Below, piece by piece: positions 37,319 to 53,071 of a stretch of 64,000 bases of DNA; the first letter of the stretch is position 1, and the number at the start of each line of letters is the position of its first letter. The notes beneath the pieces are model-generated. The model did not search any database. It saw nothing but the letters and a program-made list of their open reading frames with translations, and was not told where the DNA came from. Made by a program: the position numbers and the translations under genes. The stretch comes from Pseudomonas guangdongensis (GTDB lineage: Bacteria; Pseudomonadota; Gammaproteobacteria; Pseudomonadales; Pseudomonadaceae), in contig NZ_LT629780.1 of assembly GCF_900105885.1 (NCBI RefSeq), forward strand, positions 2,914,001-2,978,000, read 5' to 3'.

Positions 37319-38626
37319 ACCCGGACCACCGGTCGGCGGCTGCCAGCGCAGGCCGGGCGCGCCCTCCCCGCTCGTCCGCAGCTGCGGCAGGTTGGCCACC
37401 GCCAGCAGCCGGTCGCCGCACTTGAGCAGCGGCAGGCGCTCGCGCACGAAGGGCGGCACGCCGCATTCCTGCAGCAGGCGCTTGAGATCGCGATGGCCGC
37501 GCCCCGGCAGGTCGAGCACCTCGCCGCCGCGGCGGTACTCCACCCGCAGCGCGCCGTTCGGCAGGGCACCTTCGAGCCACACACGCCCGTTGCCGGGCAG
37601 CGCCAGCGGCTCCTGCGGCGCAAGCCAGGGTTCGCCAGCCGGCGGTGGCGCGGCGAGCCAGGCGCCGCTCAGCCACCAGAGACGCCCGCCATGGCGGCGC
37701 AACTCGCCGCCGCTCAGCCGCCAGCAGGGCGTGGCATCGACGGCGGCATCGCGCAGATCCACCCAGCCGGTCCAGTGCTCGCGCTCGGGCGGCAGGCTCA
37801 GCGGGCGCAGCCACTCGCGCAGCGCATTGCGCTGGCGCGCCTCGGACAATGCCTGCAGCGGCGCCAGCGCCAGCGATGGCAAGGGCAGCCAGGCATGTGG
37901 CGCGGGCGTGCGGGCCGCGGCCAGATCCAGGGCAGCCAGCTCGCCGAGCAGTTGGTCGGCTTCGGCCAGTTGCTCGGCATCGCGGGCCAGCACTGCGCCG
38001 GCCGCCGGCCAGTGCCGCTCCAGACGCGGCAGGATCTCGCGACGCAGGAAGTTGCGCGCCAGGGAGACATCGGCGTTGCTCGGGTCCTCGATCCAGGACA
38101 GTCCCGCCGTCCGCGCCCAGGCCTCCAGCTCGGCGCGCCTCACCTCCAGCAGCGGGCGCAGCAGGTGCCCGGCCGCCAGCGGCCGACTGGCCGGCATCGC
38201 CGCCAGCCCGCGCACCCCGGCACCGCGCAACAGACGCAGCAACAGCGTCTCGGCCTGGTCGTCGCGGTGCTGGGCGACGAGCAGCACCTCGCCGGCCTTC
38301 AGGACAGCGGCGAACGCCCCGTAACGCGCCTCGCGCGCCGCCCGCTCGACGCTGGCGCCCTCGCCCACCCGCACGTGCCGCACCTCGAGCGGCACGCCCA
38401 GCGCCGCACAGCGGGCACGGCAGTGCGCCACCCAGGCGTCGGCGTCGGCCTGCAGACCGTGATGGACATGCACGGCGGACAGTGGCGGCAGGTCGTGGTT
38501 AGCGCGCAAACGGACGAGCAGGTGGAGCAGCACGCTGGAATCGAGGCCGCCGGAGAAGGCGACAACCCAGCCCGACGCCTGGCGCCAGGGTTCGAGCAGG
38601 GACAGGAGACGGGATTCGAGGGACAT
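37310..38626 (-). CDS. tilS: tRNA(Ile)-lysidine synthetase
   Basis: Converts C34 of the CAU tRNA-Ile to lysidine, an essential decoding change. 438 aa with the PP-loop VVAFSGGLDSSVLLHLL, HVHHGLQADAD and a C-terminal TilS domain (RGHRDLKRLLQECGVPPF). The start at 38626 places the PP-loop at the usual distance from the N-terminus. Lies between accA and pyrG as in other pseudomonads. Confidence 0.95.
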
Positions 38627-38785
38627 GGAGCGCAGCTCCAGCAGGGATGAATGCCGCCGGCAGGCAAGCCGGCGCGGCAAAGAGCGGACGCCCCTTCCGG
38701 GCAACCGGCGCCGCCCGGAACGGCGAGCGGCGCGCCACAGGGTGAAGGGTCGCCGCGCGAGCCCTGCACCCTGCGCAGTCGCGCG

Positions 38786-39736
<951 letters not shown>

Positions 39737-39773
39737 GCAGGCATCCGTGGTGAGCAGGTTACTGTTCGGCTCG

Positions 39774-39806
39774 AAAACTGGCGCCCGACTTTACGGGATC
39801 GGGCGC
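39774..39806 (-). terminator. Possible terminator between dnaE and accA
   Basis: Eight-bp stem GCGCCCGA/TCGGGCGC with a 10-nt loop, followed on the minus strand by CAGTTTT. The T-run is short, so it may be partial. Confidence 0.4.
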
Positions 39807-39841
39807 GGCCGGTCGAGTGCGGCAGGAGCGAGGCCCCGGCC

Positions 39842-43360
<3,519 letters not shown>

Positions 43361-43479
43361 GAGGGTACCGTGGCAGCTGAAACGACAGGGAACGGATTGT
43401 AGCGGGCCGAAGCGCCCAGGTCAGAGGGCTTTCGCCGCCCAGTCCCGCCGCGGGGCGGGAAGATTCGGCGCGCGGCGCC

Positions 43480-44079
43480 TCAGGCGTCGGCCAGCAGCGC
43501 GCGTACCGGCGCGAAGGAGCGCCGATGGATCGGCGTCGGCCCCAGACGGCGGAGCGCCTCCAGATGCGCCGGGGTCGGATAGCCCTTGTGCCCGGCCATG
43601 CCGTAGCCCGGATAGAGGGCGTCCAGCGCGGCCATCTCGCGGTCGCGACTGACCTTGGCGAGGATCGAGGCGGCAGCGATGGCCGGCACCCGGCCGTCGC
43701 CCTGCACCACCGGGGCGGCGGGCACCTCCAGCACCGGACAGCGGTTACCGTCGATCAGCGCCAGACTGGGACGCACCGCCAGGCCGGCCACCGCGCGCTG
43801 CATGGCGAGGAAGGTAGCCTGGAGGATGTTCAGCCGGTCGATCTCCTCCACCTCGGCGCGGCCGATGCACCAGGCCAGGGCCTTCTCGCGGATCTCGTCG
43901 AACAGCCGCTCGCGGCGCGCCTCGCTGAGCTTCTTGGAGTCGTTGAGGCCGAGGATCGGCCGCGCCGGGTCGAGGATCACCGCGGCGGTGACCACCGGGC
44001 CGCACAGCGGGCCGCGCCCGACCTCGTCGACCCCGGCGACCAGCTCCTCGACCAGCGAGAAATCCAGGCCCAGCTGCAT
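43480..44079 (-). CDS. rnhB: Ribonuclease HII
   Basis: Removes ribonucleotides and RNA from RNA-DNA hybrids. 199 aa with [18 protein letters not shown] (catalytic Asp-Glu), [13 protein letters not shown] and [15 protein letters not shown]. The ATG overlaps the lpxB stop as TGATG, so the two are coupled. Confidence 0.97.
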   Translation of the reverse strand: MQLGLDFSLVEELVAGVDEVGRGPLCGPVVTAAVILDPARPILGLNDSKKLSEARRERLFDEIREKALAWCIGRAEVEEIDRLNILQATFLAMQRAVAGLAVRPSLALIDGNRCPVLEVPAAPVVQGDGRVPAIAAASILAKVSRDREMAALDALYPGYGMAGHKGYPTPAHLEALRRLGPTPIHRRSFAPVRALLADA

Positions 44080-45212
44080 CAGGTAGGCTCCAGCAGCTGC
44101 AGCACCGCCTCGGCGGCACGCTCGGACGCGCCACGGCGCAGGGCGCGATGGATGGCGTCGAACCCCTCGGTCTGCACCTGGCCATCATCCAGCAGCGGCG
44201 ACACGGCCTCGGCCAGGGCGTCGGGCGTCGCGGCCTCCTGGATCAGCTCGGGCACCAGAAAACGCCCGGCCAGCAGGTTGGGCAGGGAAATGTAGGGGCT
44301 TTTCACCAGCCGCTTGAGAATCCGGTAGGTCAAGGGCGCGACCCGGTAGGCCACCACCATCGGCCGCTTGAACAGCAGCGCCTCCAGGGTCGCGGTACCC
44401 GATGCGATCAGCACCGCATCGCAGGCGGCCAGCACCTCGTGGGAACGGCCGTCGACCAGCTTGAGCGGCAATTCGCGGCCGGCCAGCATGACTTCGAGCT
44501 GGGCACGGCGCTCGGCGCTGGCGCAAGGCAGCACGAAGCTGACGCCACCGCGCAGCGCGCGCAGCCGCGCGGCGGCGTCAAGGAACAGGCTGCCGAGGCG
44601 CTCCACCTCGCCGCCGCGGCTGCCGGGCAACAGAGCCACCAGCGCGCCCTCCTCGGCCAGTCCCAGGGCGGCGCGCGCCGCGGCGCGGTCGGCTGCGAGG
44701 GGAATGGCGTCGGCCAGCGGATGGCCGACGAAGCACACCGGCACCTGCTGTTCCTCGTAGAAGCGCGCCTCGAAGGGGAACAGGGTGAGCATCAGATCGC
44801 AGGCACGGCGGATCTTCAGCACGCGCTTCTGCCGCCAGGCCCACACCGAGGGGCTGACGTAGTGCACGGTGCGGATACCGGCCTGGCGCAGCTTGAGCTC
44901 GACGCCGAGGTTGAAGTCGGGAGCATCGATGCCGACGAACACGTCGGGGCGCTCGGCGATCAGAGTACGGATCAGCCGGCGGCGACGGCCGAGCAGCTCG
45001 GGCAGACGGCCGAGCACCTCGACCAGGCCCATCACCGCCAGACGCTCCATGGGGAAGTAGGAATCCAGGCCTTCGGCCTGCATGCGCGGCCCGCCGACGC
45101 CGATGAACTGCGCGTCGGGATGGCGCGCCTTGATGGCCTGCATCAGGCCGGCGCCGAGGATGTCGCCGGACGCTTCGCCGGCGACCAGGGCAACTTTCAG
45201 GGGACGGGTCAT
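44079..45212 (-). CDS. lpxB: Lipid-A-disaccharide synthase
   Basis: Joins lipid X with UDP-diacylglucosamine at the inner membrane. 377 aa with [24 protein letters not shown] and [13 protein letters not shown], all family signatures. It starts 5 bp after lpxA within the lipid A cluster. Confidence 0.97.
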   Translation of the reverse strand: MTRPLKVALVAGEASGDILGAGLMQAIKARHPDAQFIGVGGPRMQAEGLDSYFPMERLAVMGLVEVLGRLPELLGRRRRLIRTLIAERPDVFVGIDAPDFNLGVELKLRQAGIRTVHYVSPSVWAWRQKRVLKIRRACDLMLTLFPFEARFYEEQQVPVCFVGHPLADAIPLAADRAAARAALGLAEEGALVALLPGSRGGEVERLGSLFLDAAARLRALRGGVSFVLPCASAERRAQLEVMLAGRELPLKLVDGRSHEVLAACDAVLIASGTATLEALLFKRPMVVAYRVAPLTYRILKRLVKSPYISLPNLLAGRFLVPELIQEAATPDALAEAVSPLLDDGQVQTEGFDAIHRALRRGASERAAEAVLQLLEPT

Positions 45213-45217
45213 GGCGC

Positions 45218-45994
45218 TCAGCGGGTGATGCCGCGGGTCGAGTGGCGCACCGAGTCGCAGAACAGCGCGACTTCCGGGTGGAGGGCGGCCTCTTCGGCCA
45301 GTTCGGTCAGCGCCGCCTCGACGGTCAGGCCCTTGCGATACACCACCTTGTAGGCGCGGCGCAGCGCCTGCATCGCCTCCTCGCTGAAACCGCGCCGGCG
45401 CATGCCCTCGAAGTTCATGCTGCGCGCTTCGGCCGGACTGCCGAACACGGTGACGAAGGCCGGCACGTCCTTGCCGATCGCCGTGCCCATGCCGGAGAAG
45501 CTGTGCGCACCGATGTGGCAGAACTGATGCACCAGGGTGAAACCGGAGAGGATCGCCCAGTCGTCGATGTGGACATGCCCGGCCAGCGCGGTGTTGTTGA
45601 CCAGGATGCAGTGGTCACCGATCACGCTGTCGTGACCGACATGCACATAGGCCATCAGCAGGTTGTGGCTGCCGATGGTGGTCTCGCTGCGATCCTGCAC
45701 CGTACCGCGATGGATGGTGACGCCCTCGCGGATCACGTTATGGTCGCCGATCACCAAACGGGTCGGTTCGCCCTTGTACTTCAGATCGGGGGTGTCCTCG
45801 CCTACCGAGGAAAACTGGTAGATGCGATTGTGCCGGCCGATCACCGTCGGGCCCTTGACGATCACGTGCGGGCCGATGACGGTACCCTCGCCGATTTCCA
45901 CGTCCGGCCCGATGATCGACCAGGGGCCGACCTCGACGTTGTCGGCCAGTCTGGCGCGCGGATCGATGATGGCGCGAGGGTCGAGCAAACTCAT
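45218..45994 (-). CDS. lpxA: UDP-N-acetylglucosamine acyltransferase
   Basis: First lipid A step, adding a 3-hydroxyacyl chain to UDP-GlcNAc. 258 aa left-handed beta-helix built from hexapeptide repeats, with the catalytic His in [15 protein letters not shown] and the [11 protein letters not shown] segment. The start at 45994 overlaps the fabZ stop (ATGA). A longer open frame upstream belongs to out-of-frame lpxD sequence. Confidence 0.97.
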   Translation of the reverse strand: MSLLDPRAIIDPRARLADNVEVGPWSIIGPDVEIGEGTVIGPHVIVKGPTVIGRHNRIYQFSSVGEDTPDLKYKGEPTRLVIGDHNVIREGVTIHRGTVQDRSETTIGSHNLLMAYVHVGHDSVIGDHCILVNNTALAGHVHIDDWAILSGFTLVHQFCHIGAHSFSGMGTAIGKDVPAFVTVFGSPAEARSMNFEGMRRRGFSEEAMQALRRAYKVVYRKGLTVEAALTELAEEAALHPEVALFCDSVRHSTRGITR

Positions 45995-46431
45995 TTCTTC
46001 TGTTCCGCGCAAATGATCTCGCCCGAGCAGACCGCCTTGCCGTCGACGCTGGCCTGGCACTCGAACTTCCACAGGCCGCGTTTGGTGCTGAGCACGCGCG
46101 CTTCGAGGATCAGCTGGTCGCCCGGGGTGACCGGCGAGCGGAAGCGCAGGTTGTCGGAGCCGACGAACAGGTACAGGGTATCGGCCGCCGCCTTGGCGCC
46201 CATCAGGCTGAAGCCGAGCAGGCCGGCGGCCTGGGCCATGGCTTCGATGATCAGCACGCCGGGCATGATCGGATGGCCCGGGAAGTGGCCATTGAAGAAC
46301 GGCTCGTTGATGGTGACGTTCTTGTAGGCGCGGATGCGTTTTTCCTCGAGATCCATCTCCACCACCCGATCCACCAGCAGGAACGGGTAGCGGTGCGGCA
46401 GGAGTTCGCGAATCTCGTTGATATCCATCAT
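45991..46431 (-). CDS. fabZ: 3-hydroxyacyl-ACP dehydratase FabZ
   Basis: Dehydrates 3-hydroxyacyl-ACP in fatty acid elongation, competing with LpxA for substrate. 146 aa hot-dog fold with [14 protein letters not shown] and the active site [20 protein letters not shown] (His and, further in the helix, Glu). Standard place between lpxD and lpxA. Confidence 0.98.
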   Translation of the reverse strand: MMDINEIRELLPHRYPFLLVDRVVEMDLEEKRIRAYKNVTINEPFFNGHFPGHPIMPGVLIIEAMAQAAGLLGFSLMGAKAAADTLYLFVGSDNLRFRSPVTPGDQLILEARVLSTKRGLWKFECQASVDGKAVCSGEIICAEQKK

Positions 46432-46476
46432 GTTCAGGGGGCCTTGAGCAGAAAAGGGAACACGGCGCTGCGTGCA

Positions 46477-47535
46477 TCAGGCATCTGATGCGGCATCTCC
46501 GTTGCAGGTCACGGCAGCCAGCTGCTTTTCCAGCTGCTGCAGACGCTTGGCCATGTCGTCGAGATGGCGCAGGCGCGCCGCGCTCTTGCGCCACTCGGCG
46601 GCCGGCTGCATCGCCGTGCCCGAAGAGTAGGAACCCGGTTCGGTGATCGAGCGGGTGACCATGGTCATGCCGGTGACGAACACGTGGTCGCACACCTCGA
46701 TGTGGCCGACCATGCCGACGCCGCCGGCGATCATGCAGTGCTTGCCGATCTTGGTGCTGCCGGAAATCCCGCAGCAGCCGGCCATAGCGGTGTGGTCGCC
46801 GATCTGCACGTTGTGGGCGATCATGATCTGGTTGTCGAGCTTGACCCCGTTGCCGATCACGGTGTCGCTGAGCGCGCCACGGTCGATGGTGGTATTGGCG
46901 CCGATCTCGACGTCGTCGCCGATCCGTACCCCACCGATCTGGGCGATCTTGCTCCACACGCCCTTGTCGTTGGCAAAACCGAAGCCTTCGCCGCCGATCA
47001 CCGCGCCCGACTGGATCACCACCCGCGCACCGATCTGCACGTCGTGATAGAGGGTGACGCGCGGCGCCAGCCAACCGTCCTCGCCGATCACGCTGCGCGC
47101 ACCGACCACGCAGTGGGCACCGAGGGTTACGCGCGCACCGATCACCGCGCCGGACTCGATCACCACGCCCGGACCGACCGCAGCGCTCGGATCGACCACG
47201 GCATCGGCCGCCACCAGCGCACTGGGATGGATGCCCGGCAGTGCGACCGGCTTGCGATCGAACAGGTGCGAGAGCTGGGCGAACGCCAGGTACGGGTTGG
47301 CCAGCACCAGGGCGTTGCCGGCGAAACCTTCGGCATCGGCCGGCGTGAGCAGCACGGCACCGGCCTTGCAGTCGCTCAGGTGCTTGCGGTACTGCGCATT
47401 GGCCAGGAAGGTCAGCTGTCCGGAACCGGCGTCCTGCAGCGCCGCCAGTCCGCCGATACGCAGATCGGCCGGGCCGCGCAACTCGGCACCGACACGCTCG
47501 GCCAACTCGCCCAGGGTATACATGGAGTCGCTCAT
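46477..47535 (-). CDS. lpxD: UDP-3-O-acylglucosamine N-acyltransferase
   Basis: Third lipid A step, N-acylating UDP-3-O-acyl-GlcN. 352 aa: an N-terminal uridine-binding domain ([16 protein letters not shown]), then hexapeptide beta-helix repeats with the catalytic His in [14 protein letters not shown], and a C-terminal helix. Four bp after skp. Confidence 0.97.
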   Translation of the reverse strand: MSDSMYTLGELAERVGAELRGPADLRIGGLAALQDAGSGQLTFLANAQYRKHLSDCKAGAVLLTPADAEGFAGNALVLANPYLAFAQLSHLFDRKPVALPGIHPSALVAADAVVDPSAAVGPGVVIESGAVIGARVTLGAHCVVGARSVIGEDGWLAPRVTLYHDVQIGARVVIQSGAVIGGEGFGFANDKGVWSKIAQIGGVRIGDDVEIGANTTIDRGALSDTVIGNGVKLDNQIMIAHNVQIGDHTAMAGCCGISGSTKIGKHCMIAGGVGMVGHIEVCDHVFVTGMTMVTRSITEPGSYSSGTAMQPAAEWRKSAARLRHLDDMAKRLQQLEKQLAAVTCNGDAASDA

Positions 47536-47539
47536 GGGA

Positions 47540-48043
47540 TCAGCGCAGCTGGTTCATGCGCTCGATCACCTGCTTGGTGATGTCGAACTGCGGCTTGACC
47601 TCGACCACGGCACCACGCTCCAGCACCAGATCGTAGTTGCCGCGCTTGATGACTTCCTCGACGGCCTTGTCCAGCTTGGGCTTGAGCTGCTGCAGCATGT
47701 CGCGGTCGGCGATGGCCTTGGCCTCGTTGAGCTCCTTGGACTGGAACTGGAAGTCGCGGGCCTTCTGCTTGAACTCCAGCTCCAGACGCTCGCGCTCGCT
47801 GGTCTGCATCTTCTCGCCGTCCTTCATCAGGCGCTCCTGGATGCGCTTGGCATCGCTTTCCAGGGTCTTCAGACGATTGAGCTGCGGGCCGAACTTCTTC
47901 TCGGCGTCGACGGCATACTTCTTGGCCGCGTCGGATTCGAGCAGGGCCATTTGATAGTTGAGGACCGCCACCTTCATTTCGGCGAAGGCCGGCATGCTCA
48001 CCAGAGCGGCGGCGAACAGAACAGCTTGGGTCAACTTGCGCAC
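47540..48043 (-). CDS. skp: Periplasmic chaperone Skp/OmpH
   Basis: Holds unfolded outer-membrane proteins for the BAM complex. 167 aa with a signal peptide ([19 protein letters not shown], cleavage after AFA) and long charged helices ([20 protein letters not shown]) that form the tentacles of the trimer. Placed directly after bamA as usual. Confidence 0.95.
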   Translation of the reverse strand: MRKLTQAVLFAAALVSMPAFAEMKVAVLNYQMALLESDAAKKYAVDAEKKFGPQLNRLKTLESDAKRIQERLMKDGEKMQTSERERLELEFKQKARDFQFQSKELNEAKAIADRDMLQQLKPKLDKAVEEVIKRGNYDLVLERGAVVEVKPQFDITKQVIERMNQLR

Positions 48044-48088
48044 GATGAACTCCTGCTACGAATCGGTTGGGTAGTCTGCACGATGAAT

Positions 48089-50431
48089 CTAGAAGGTCTG
48101 TCCCAGGGAGAACTGGAAGACCTGCGTATCGGAGTTCTCCGGCTCCTTGATCGGCATGCCGAGGCTGAAGCTCAGCGGGCCGAGGGCGGTCAGCCAGGTG
48201 AGGCCGACACCCACGGAACTGGCCATGTTGCTCAGGTCGATGTCGCACGATGCGTCGTTGCGAGCCTTCTGCGCGGTGCTGCAGTTGGTATCGAACACGT
48301 TGCCCACATCCCAGAACACCACGGTGCGCAGCGAGCGCTGATCCTTGACGAACGGCAGCGGGAACAGCAGCTCGGCGCCGCCCTGGACCAGGATGTTGCC
48401 GCCGAACGGCTCCGGGTCCTGATCCGGATCGGCGGCGCTCGGCGTGCTGCGCGGCCCCAGGCTGCTTTCCTCGAAACCGCGCACCGAACCGAAACCGCCG
48501 GCATAGTAGTGCTCGTAGAACGGCAGCTCGCTGGTGGAGCCATAGCTGTCGGCATAACCCAGGCGGGTATGGAAGCGCAGCGCGTAGTCCTTGCCGAGCG
48601 GGGCGAAGACCTGCCCGTTGTAATCCAGGCGATAGAACGACAGATCGCTGCCCGGCAGGGTGATCTCGCCGACCAGGCTCTGCGAATAACCGCGGGTGGC
48701 GAACACGCCACGGTTGAGGGTCGAGTCGGACCAGCCGATCGAGCCCTTGAAGTTGGTGTAGCTGTCGCCTTCGAGCGCGATGAAGTCGTTGATCTCGCCG
48801 ACCGTGTAGGTGCCCGGCTTGATCTTGTCCTGCTGGGCGCTGAGGCCGTAGGTCAGGCGCGCGGTCTCGCTGATCGGGTAGCCGAGGTTGATGCCGGCGC
48901 CGAAGCTGTCCACCGAGTAGCTGGAGACGTCCACATCCAGCTCGTCGTAGTCGGTGGTGCGGTAGAACATGTTGTAGCCGAGGCTGACGCCGTCCTTGGT
49001 CCAGTAGGGGTCGACGAAGCCGAAGTTGTAGCGGGTCTGGTATTCGCTGCGGGTCAGGCCGAGGTTGACCTTGTTGCCGGTGCCGAGGAAGTTGTTCTGG
49101 CTGATCGAGCCACCGAGGATCAGGCCGGCGCTCTGGGCGAAACCGACGCTGGCGGTGATCGAGCCGGAGGGCTGCTCCTCGACCGTGTAGTTGACGTCGA
49201 TCTGGTCGTCGGCGCCGGGCACCTGCGGGGTCTCGACGTTGACTTCCTTGAAGTAGCCGAGACGCTCCAGGCGGGTCTTGGACTGGTCGATCAGGTAGGT
49301 GGAGGCCCAGCCGCCCTCCATCTGGCGCATCTCGCGGCGCAGCACCTCGTCCTCGGTCTTGGTGTTGCCGCGGAAGTTGATGCGGTTGACGTAGGCGCGC
49401 TTGCCCGGATCGACCACGAAGGTCACGCTGACCGTGTTGTCCTCGTCGTGCGGCTCGGGAATGCCGTTGACGTTGGCGAAGGTGTAGCCCTCGTTGCCGA
49501 GACGCCGGGTGATCAGCTCGCTGGTGCTGGTCATCACCTTGCGGGAGAACACCTGGCCCGGCTCGACCAGCAGCAGCTTGCGCACCTCTTCCTCCGGCAC
49601 GCGCAGATCGCCGCTCAGCTTGACCTCGCGGATGCTGTACTTCTCGCCCTCGTCGATGTTGACGGTGACGTAGACGTGCTTCTTGTCCGGGGTGATGGAT
49701 ACCTGGGTGGAGGCGATATCCATGTTGATGTAGCCGCGATCCAGGTAGTGCGAGCGCAGCCGCTCCAGGTCGCCCGAGAGTTTTTCGCGGGAGTACTTGT
49801 CGTCGTTGCGGAAGAACGACAGCCAGTTGCTGGTGCGCAGCTCGAACAGCCCGGCCAGTTCCTCGTCGGAGAACACCTGGTTGCCGACGATGTTGATGTG
49901 CTGGATGGCCGCGACCGAGCCTTCGTTGATCTCGATCTTCAGCGCCACGCGGTTGCGCGGCAGCGCCTCGACCTTGGTCTCGATGCTCGCCGAGTAGCGG
50001 CCCTGGGCCACGTACTGGCGCTGCAGTTCGTTGCGCACGCCTTCCAGGGTGGCCTGCTGGAAGATCTCGCCCTCGGCCAGCCCCGACTGCTTCAGGCCCT
50101 TGAGCAGCTCCTCGGTGGCGATGGCCTTGTTGCCCTCGATCTCGATGCTGGAAATCGACGGCCGCTCGACCACTTCGACCACCAGCACGTCGCCGTCGCG
50201 GCCGAGGCGGATGTCCTGGAAGAATCCGGTCTTGAACAGGGAGCGGGTCGCATCCACCAGACGGCGCTCATCGACCGCTTCACCGACGTTCAGCGGCAGG
50301 GCGCCGAACACGCTGCCGGCAGAAACGCGCTGCAGGCCGTTGATGCGGATATCGGTGATGGTGAAGGACTCGGCGTGAACCTCGGCGGTGATCAGCGCGG
50401 CGATTACCGCAGGTAGCAGCAAGCGTTTCAT
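48089..50431 (-). CDS. bamA: Outer membrane protein assembly factor BamA
   Basis: Core of the beta-barrel assembly machine, 780 aa. Signal peptide ending AEVHAES, five POTRA domains (first FTITDIRINGLQRVSAGSVF), and an Omp85 barrel containing the loop-6 VRGFEESSLGPR motif and a terminal aromatic strand FQFSLGQTF. A terminator upstream separates it from rseP, so it probably has its own promoter. Confidence 0.98.
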   Translation of the reverse strand: MKRLLLPAVIAALITAEVHAESFTITDIRINGLQRVSAGSVFGALPLNVGEAVDERRLVDATRSLFKTGFFQDIRLGRDGDVLVVEVVERPSISSIEIEGNKAIATEELLKGLKQSGLAEGEIFQQATLEGVRNELQRQYVAQGRYSASIETKVEALPRNRVALKIEINEGSVAAIQHINIVGNQVFSDEELAGLFELRTSNWLSFFRNDDKYSREKLSGDLERLRSHYLDRGYINMDIASTQVSITPDKKHVYVTVNIDEGEKYSIREVKLSGDLRVPEEEVRKLLLVEPGQVFSRKVMTSTSELITRRLGNEGYTFANVNGIPEPHDEDNTVSVTFVVDPGKRAYVNRINFRGNTKTEDEVLRREMRQMEGGWASTYLIDQSKTRLERLGYFKEVNVETPQVPGADDQIDVNYTVEEQPSGSITASVGFAQSAGLILGGSISQNNFLGTGNKVNLGLTRSEYQTRYNFGFVDPYWTKDGVSLGYNMFYRTTDYDELDVDVSSYSVDSFGAGINLGYPISETARLTYGLSAQQDKIKPGTYTVGEINDFIALEGDSYTNFKGSIGWSDSTLNRGVFATRGYSQSLVGEITLPGSDLSFYRLDYNGQVFAPLGKDYALRFHTRLGYADSYGSTSELPFYEHYYAGGFGSVRGFEESSLGPRSTPSAADPDQDPEPFGGNILVQGGAELLFPLPFVKDQRSLRTVVFWDVGNVFDTNCSTAQKARNDASCDIDLSNMASSVGVGLTWLTALGPLSFSLGMPIKEPENSDTQVFQFSLGQTF

Positions 50432-50457
50432 GAAGTCCTTTCTTTTTCAGACTGTCT

Positions 50458-50489
50458 AAAAAGGAACTGCCGCGTCAGGCGGCAGTTCC
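50458..50489 (-). terminator. Intrinsic terminator between rseP and bamA
   Basis: Ten-bp perfect stem GGAACTGCCG / CGGCAGTTCC with a 7-nt loop and TTTTT on the minus strand, 14 bp after the rseP stop. Confidence 0.85.
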
Positions 50490-50502
50490 GCAATACGATG
50501 AC

Positions 50503-51855
50503 CTACAAGCGGCTGAGATCGTTGAACAGCGCCAGCAGCATCAGACCGACCACAAGGCTGATCCCGATCTGCATACCGGCCGCCTGCACCCGCTCGGACA
50601 GCGGCCGACCGCGCACCCACTCGACCAGGTAGAACAACAGGTGTCCGCCATCGAGCACAGGAATCGGCAGCAGGTTGAGCACTCCCAGGCTGATGCTCAG
50701 GTAGGCGAGGAAACTCAGGAAGTCTCCCAGCCCCGACTGAGCCGAAGCGCCGGCCACTTTAGCAATGGTTATCGGGCCGCTCAAGTTTTTTACCGACAGC
50801 TCGCCAAACAGCATCTTGCCGATGGAATCCAGGGTCATCAGGCTCATCGACCAGGTGCGCGCCAGCCCCTCGCCGACCGCATCCAGCGGGCCGTGACGCA
50901 CCTCGCGCAGCATCTCCGCCGGCCATTCGCCGCCCGCCACACCCGCCCCCAGGTAGCCTGCACGGGCCGCACCCTCGCCGCGCGCCGCCAAGGTCAGATC
51001 GACCACGAAGGCGCGACCGTCGCGCTCGACCTGCAGGGCGATGCGCTGCCCGGGACGGGCGCGCACCGCCTCGACGACCTGCTGCCAGTCGTCCAGCGCC
51101 TGGCCGTCCAGCGCCTTCAGGAGGTCGCCCTCGCGCAGCCCGGCCGCCTGCGCCGGCCCGGCGGGATCCAGCTGGGCAAGCAGGGGGGCCGTCTGCGGCC
51201 GCCATGGGCGAATACCCAGCGATGCCAGCGGGTCGGGTTCCTCGGCGCCGCGCAGCCAGCCATCGAGCACTAGGCTGCGTTCGACCTCGAGGGTCGAGCC
51301 AGGTTCGAGCAGGCGCAGACGCAGGGTGCCGCTCTCGCCCAGGCGGCGGATCAGCTGCAGATTGACCTCGCCCCAGCCGAGCGTCGCCCGGCCGTCAACC
51401 GCCAGCACCTCGGCACCGACCGGCACGCCGGCGCGCGCCGCCAGGCTGTCGGCCTCGACAGCACCGATCACCGGGCGCACCTGTTGGCTGCCGAGCATGG
51501 CCAGCAGCCAGAAGAACAGCAGCGCCAGGAGGAAGTTGGCCAGCGGCCCGGCGGCAACGATGGCGAAGCGCTGGCGCACACTCTTGCGATTGAAGGACTG
51601 CCCGAGCAGCGCCTCGGGCACGTCGCCCTCGCGCTCGTCGAGCATCTTCACGTAGCCGCCCAGGGGAATCGCAGCGATGACGAATTCGGTGCCTTGACGA
51701 TCATGCCAGCGCAGCAACGGGCGACCGAAGCCGACCGAGAAGCGCAGCACCTTGACCCCGCAGCGCCGCGCCACCCAGAAGTGGCCGAACTCGTGGAAAG
51801 TCACCAGCACCCCGAGCGCCACTAGGGTGCCCAGGATCATGTACAGCGCGCTCAT
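50503..51855 (-). CDS. rseP: Site-2 protease RseP (MucP)
   Basis: Inner-membrane zinc metalloprotease that cleaves the anti-sigma factor in the envelope stress (AlgU/sigma-E) pathway. 450 aa with TFHEFGHFWVA (HExxH) in the first helix, two periplasmic PDZ domains, and the VLDGGHLLFY (LDG) motif near the C-terminus. The start at 51855 places the zinc site at the usual position. Confidence 0.97.
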   Translation of the reverse strand: MSALYMILGTLVALGVLVTFHEFGHFWVARRCGVKVLRFSVGFGRPLLRWHDRQGTEFVIAAIPLGGYVKMLDEREGDVPEALLGQSFNRKSVRQRFAIVAAGPLANFLLALLFFWLLAMLGSQQVRPVIGAVEADSLAARAGVPVGAEVLAVDGRATLGWGEVNLQLIRRLGESGTLRLRLLEPGSTLEVERSLVLDGWLRGAEEPDPLASLGIRPWRPQTAPLLAQLDPAGPAQAAGLREGDLLKALDGQALDDWQQVVEAVRARPGQRIALQVERDGRAFVVDLTLAARGEGAARAGYLGAGVAGGEWPAEMLREVRHGPLDAVGEGLARTWSMSLMTLDSIGKMLFGELSVKNLSGPITIAKVAGASAQSGLGDFLSFLAYLSISLGVLNLLPIPVLDGGHLLFYLVEWVRGRPLSERVQAAGMQIGISLVVGLMLLALFNDLSRL

Positions 51856-51869
51856 ACCCACCTCCACCT

Positions 51870-53066
51870 TCAGCGCCCGAACCGTTGCAGCCAGGCCTGC
51901 GCGACATCGCGCGCCTGGCGGTCGGCGGCGAACACGCGCTCCAGCTGGTCGACGGGCTCGCCCGGCAGCGCGTTCAGTACCGCCTCGATCATGCAAGCAA
52001 TGTCCGGGAAGCGGATACGCTCGTCAAGGAAGGCCGCCACCGCCACCTCGTTGGCGGCATTCAGCAGCGCCGGCAGGGTACCGCCGGCCTCGGCGGCCTG
52101 ACGCGCCAGCTGCAGGCAGGGGAAGCGCCGCACATCGGGCGCCTCGAAATCCAGCCGGGCGATGGCGAACAGGTCCAGCGGCGCCACCCCCGAGTCGATG
52201 CGCCGCGGCCAGGCCAGCGCATGGGCGATGGGCGTGCGCATGTCGGGATTGCCGAGCTGGGCCAGCACCGAGCCATCGACATAGTCGACCAGCGAATGGA
52301 TCACGCTCTGCGGGTGGATCACCACCTCGACCTGGGCCGGGCGCGCATCGAACAGCCAGCAAGCCTCGATCAGCTCCAGTCCCTTGTTCATCATGCTCGC
52401 CGAGTCGACGGAGATCTTGCGCCCCATCGCCCAGTTGGGGTGGCTGCAGGCCTGCTGCGGCGTGGCCTCGGCGATACGCTCCAGCGGCCAGCAACGGAAC
52501 GGCCCGCCCGAGGCGGTAAGCAGGATGCGCCGCACGCCGACTGGCGCCAGGCCGCGCCCGTAGTCGCCGGGCATGCACTGGAAGATCGCGTTGTGCTCGC
52601 TGTCGATCGGCAGCAGCTGGGCGCCATGCTCCTGCACCGCCTGCATGAACAGTGCGCCGGACATCACCAGCGCCTCCTTGTTGGCCAGCAGCACGCGCTT
52701 GCCGGCCCGCACCGCGGCCAGGGTCGGCCCGAGACCGGCAGCACCGACGATGGCGGCCATCACCGCGTCCACCTCGGGATGCGCGGCGACCTCGCACAAC
52801 CCCCCCTCGCCGGCCAGCACGCGAGTTGCCAGCCCGGCGGCGCGCAGACTGCCCTGCAGGGTACGCGCCGCCACAGTCTCGGGCACCACGGCAAAGCGCG
52901 GGCGGTGCTCCAGGCACAGGCGCTCCAGTTCGGCCAGCCGGCTGTGGCCGGTCAGCGCGAACACCCGGTAATCGCGCGGATGGCGGGCGATGACATCGAG
53001 AGTGGAGCGACCGATGGAGCCGGTCGCGCCCAGCACGGTGACCTGCCGGACAGTGTCTTGCGCCAT
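51870..53066 (-). CDS. dxr: 1-deoxy-D-xylulose 5-phosphate reductoisomerase
   Basis: Forms MEP from DXP with NADPH, committing flux to isoprenoids. 398 aa from the ATG at 53066; NADPH site [27 protein letters not shown], and [18 protein letters not shown] at 53075 overlapping the cdsA stop (GTGA) is an alternative start adding three residues. The open frame continues upstream into cdsA but is not part of the protein. Confidence 0.96.
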   Translation of the reverse strand: MAQDTVRQVTVLGATGSIGRSTLDVIARHPRDYRVFALTGHSRLAELERLCLEHRPRFAVVPETVAARTLQGSLRAAGLATRVLAGEGGLCEVAAHPEVDAVMAAIVGAAGLGPTLAAVRAGKRVLLANKEALVMSGALFMQAVQEHGAQLLPIDSEHNAIFQCMPGDYGRGLAPVGVRRILLTASGGPFRCWPLERIAEATPQQACSHPNWAMGRKISVDSASMMNKGLELIEACWLFDARPAQVEVVIHPQSVIHSLVDYVDGSVLAQLGNPDMRTPIAHALAWPRRIDSGVAPLDLFAIARLDFEAPDVRRFPCLQLARQAAEAGGTLPALLNAANEVAVAAFLDERIRFPDIACMIEAVLNALPGEPVDQLERVFAADRQARDVAQAWLQRFGR

Positions 53067-53071
53067 CTCGC

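Noticed and set aside
47054..50416. 1120-codon plus-strand frame across lpxD, skp and bamA
   Set aside because: Spans three well-conserved minus-strand genes and has no domain; composition artefact.
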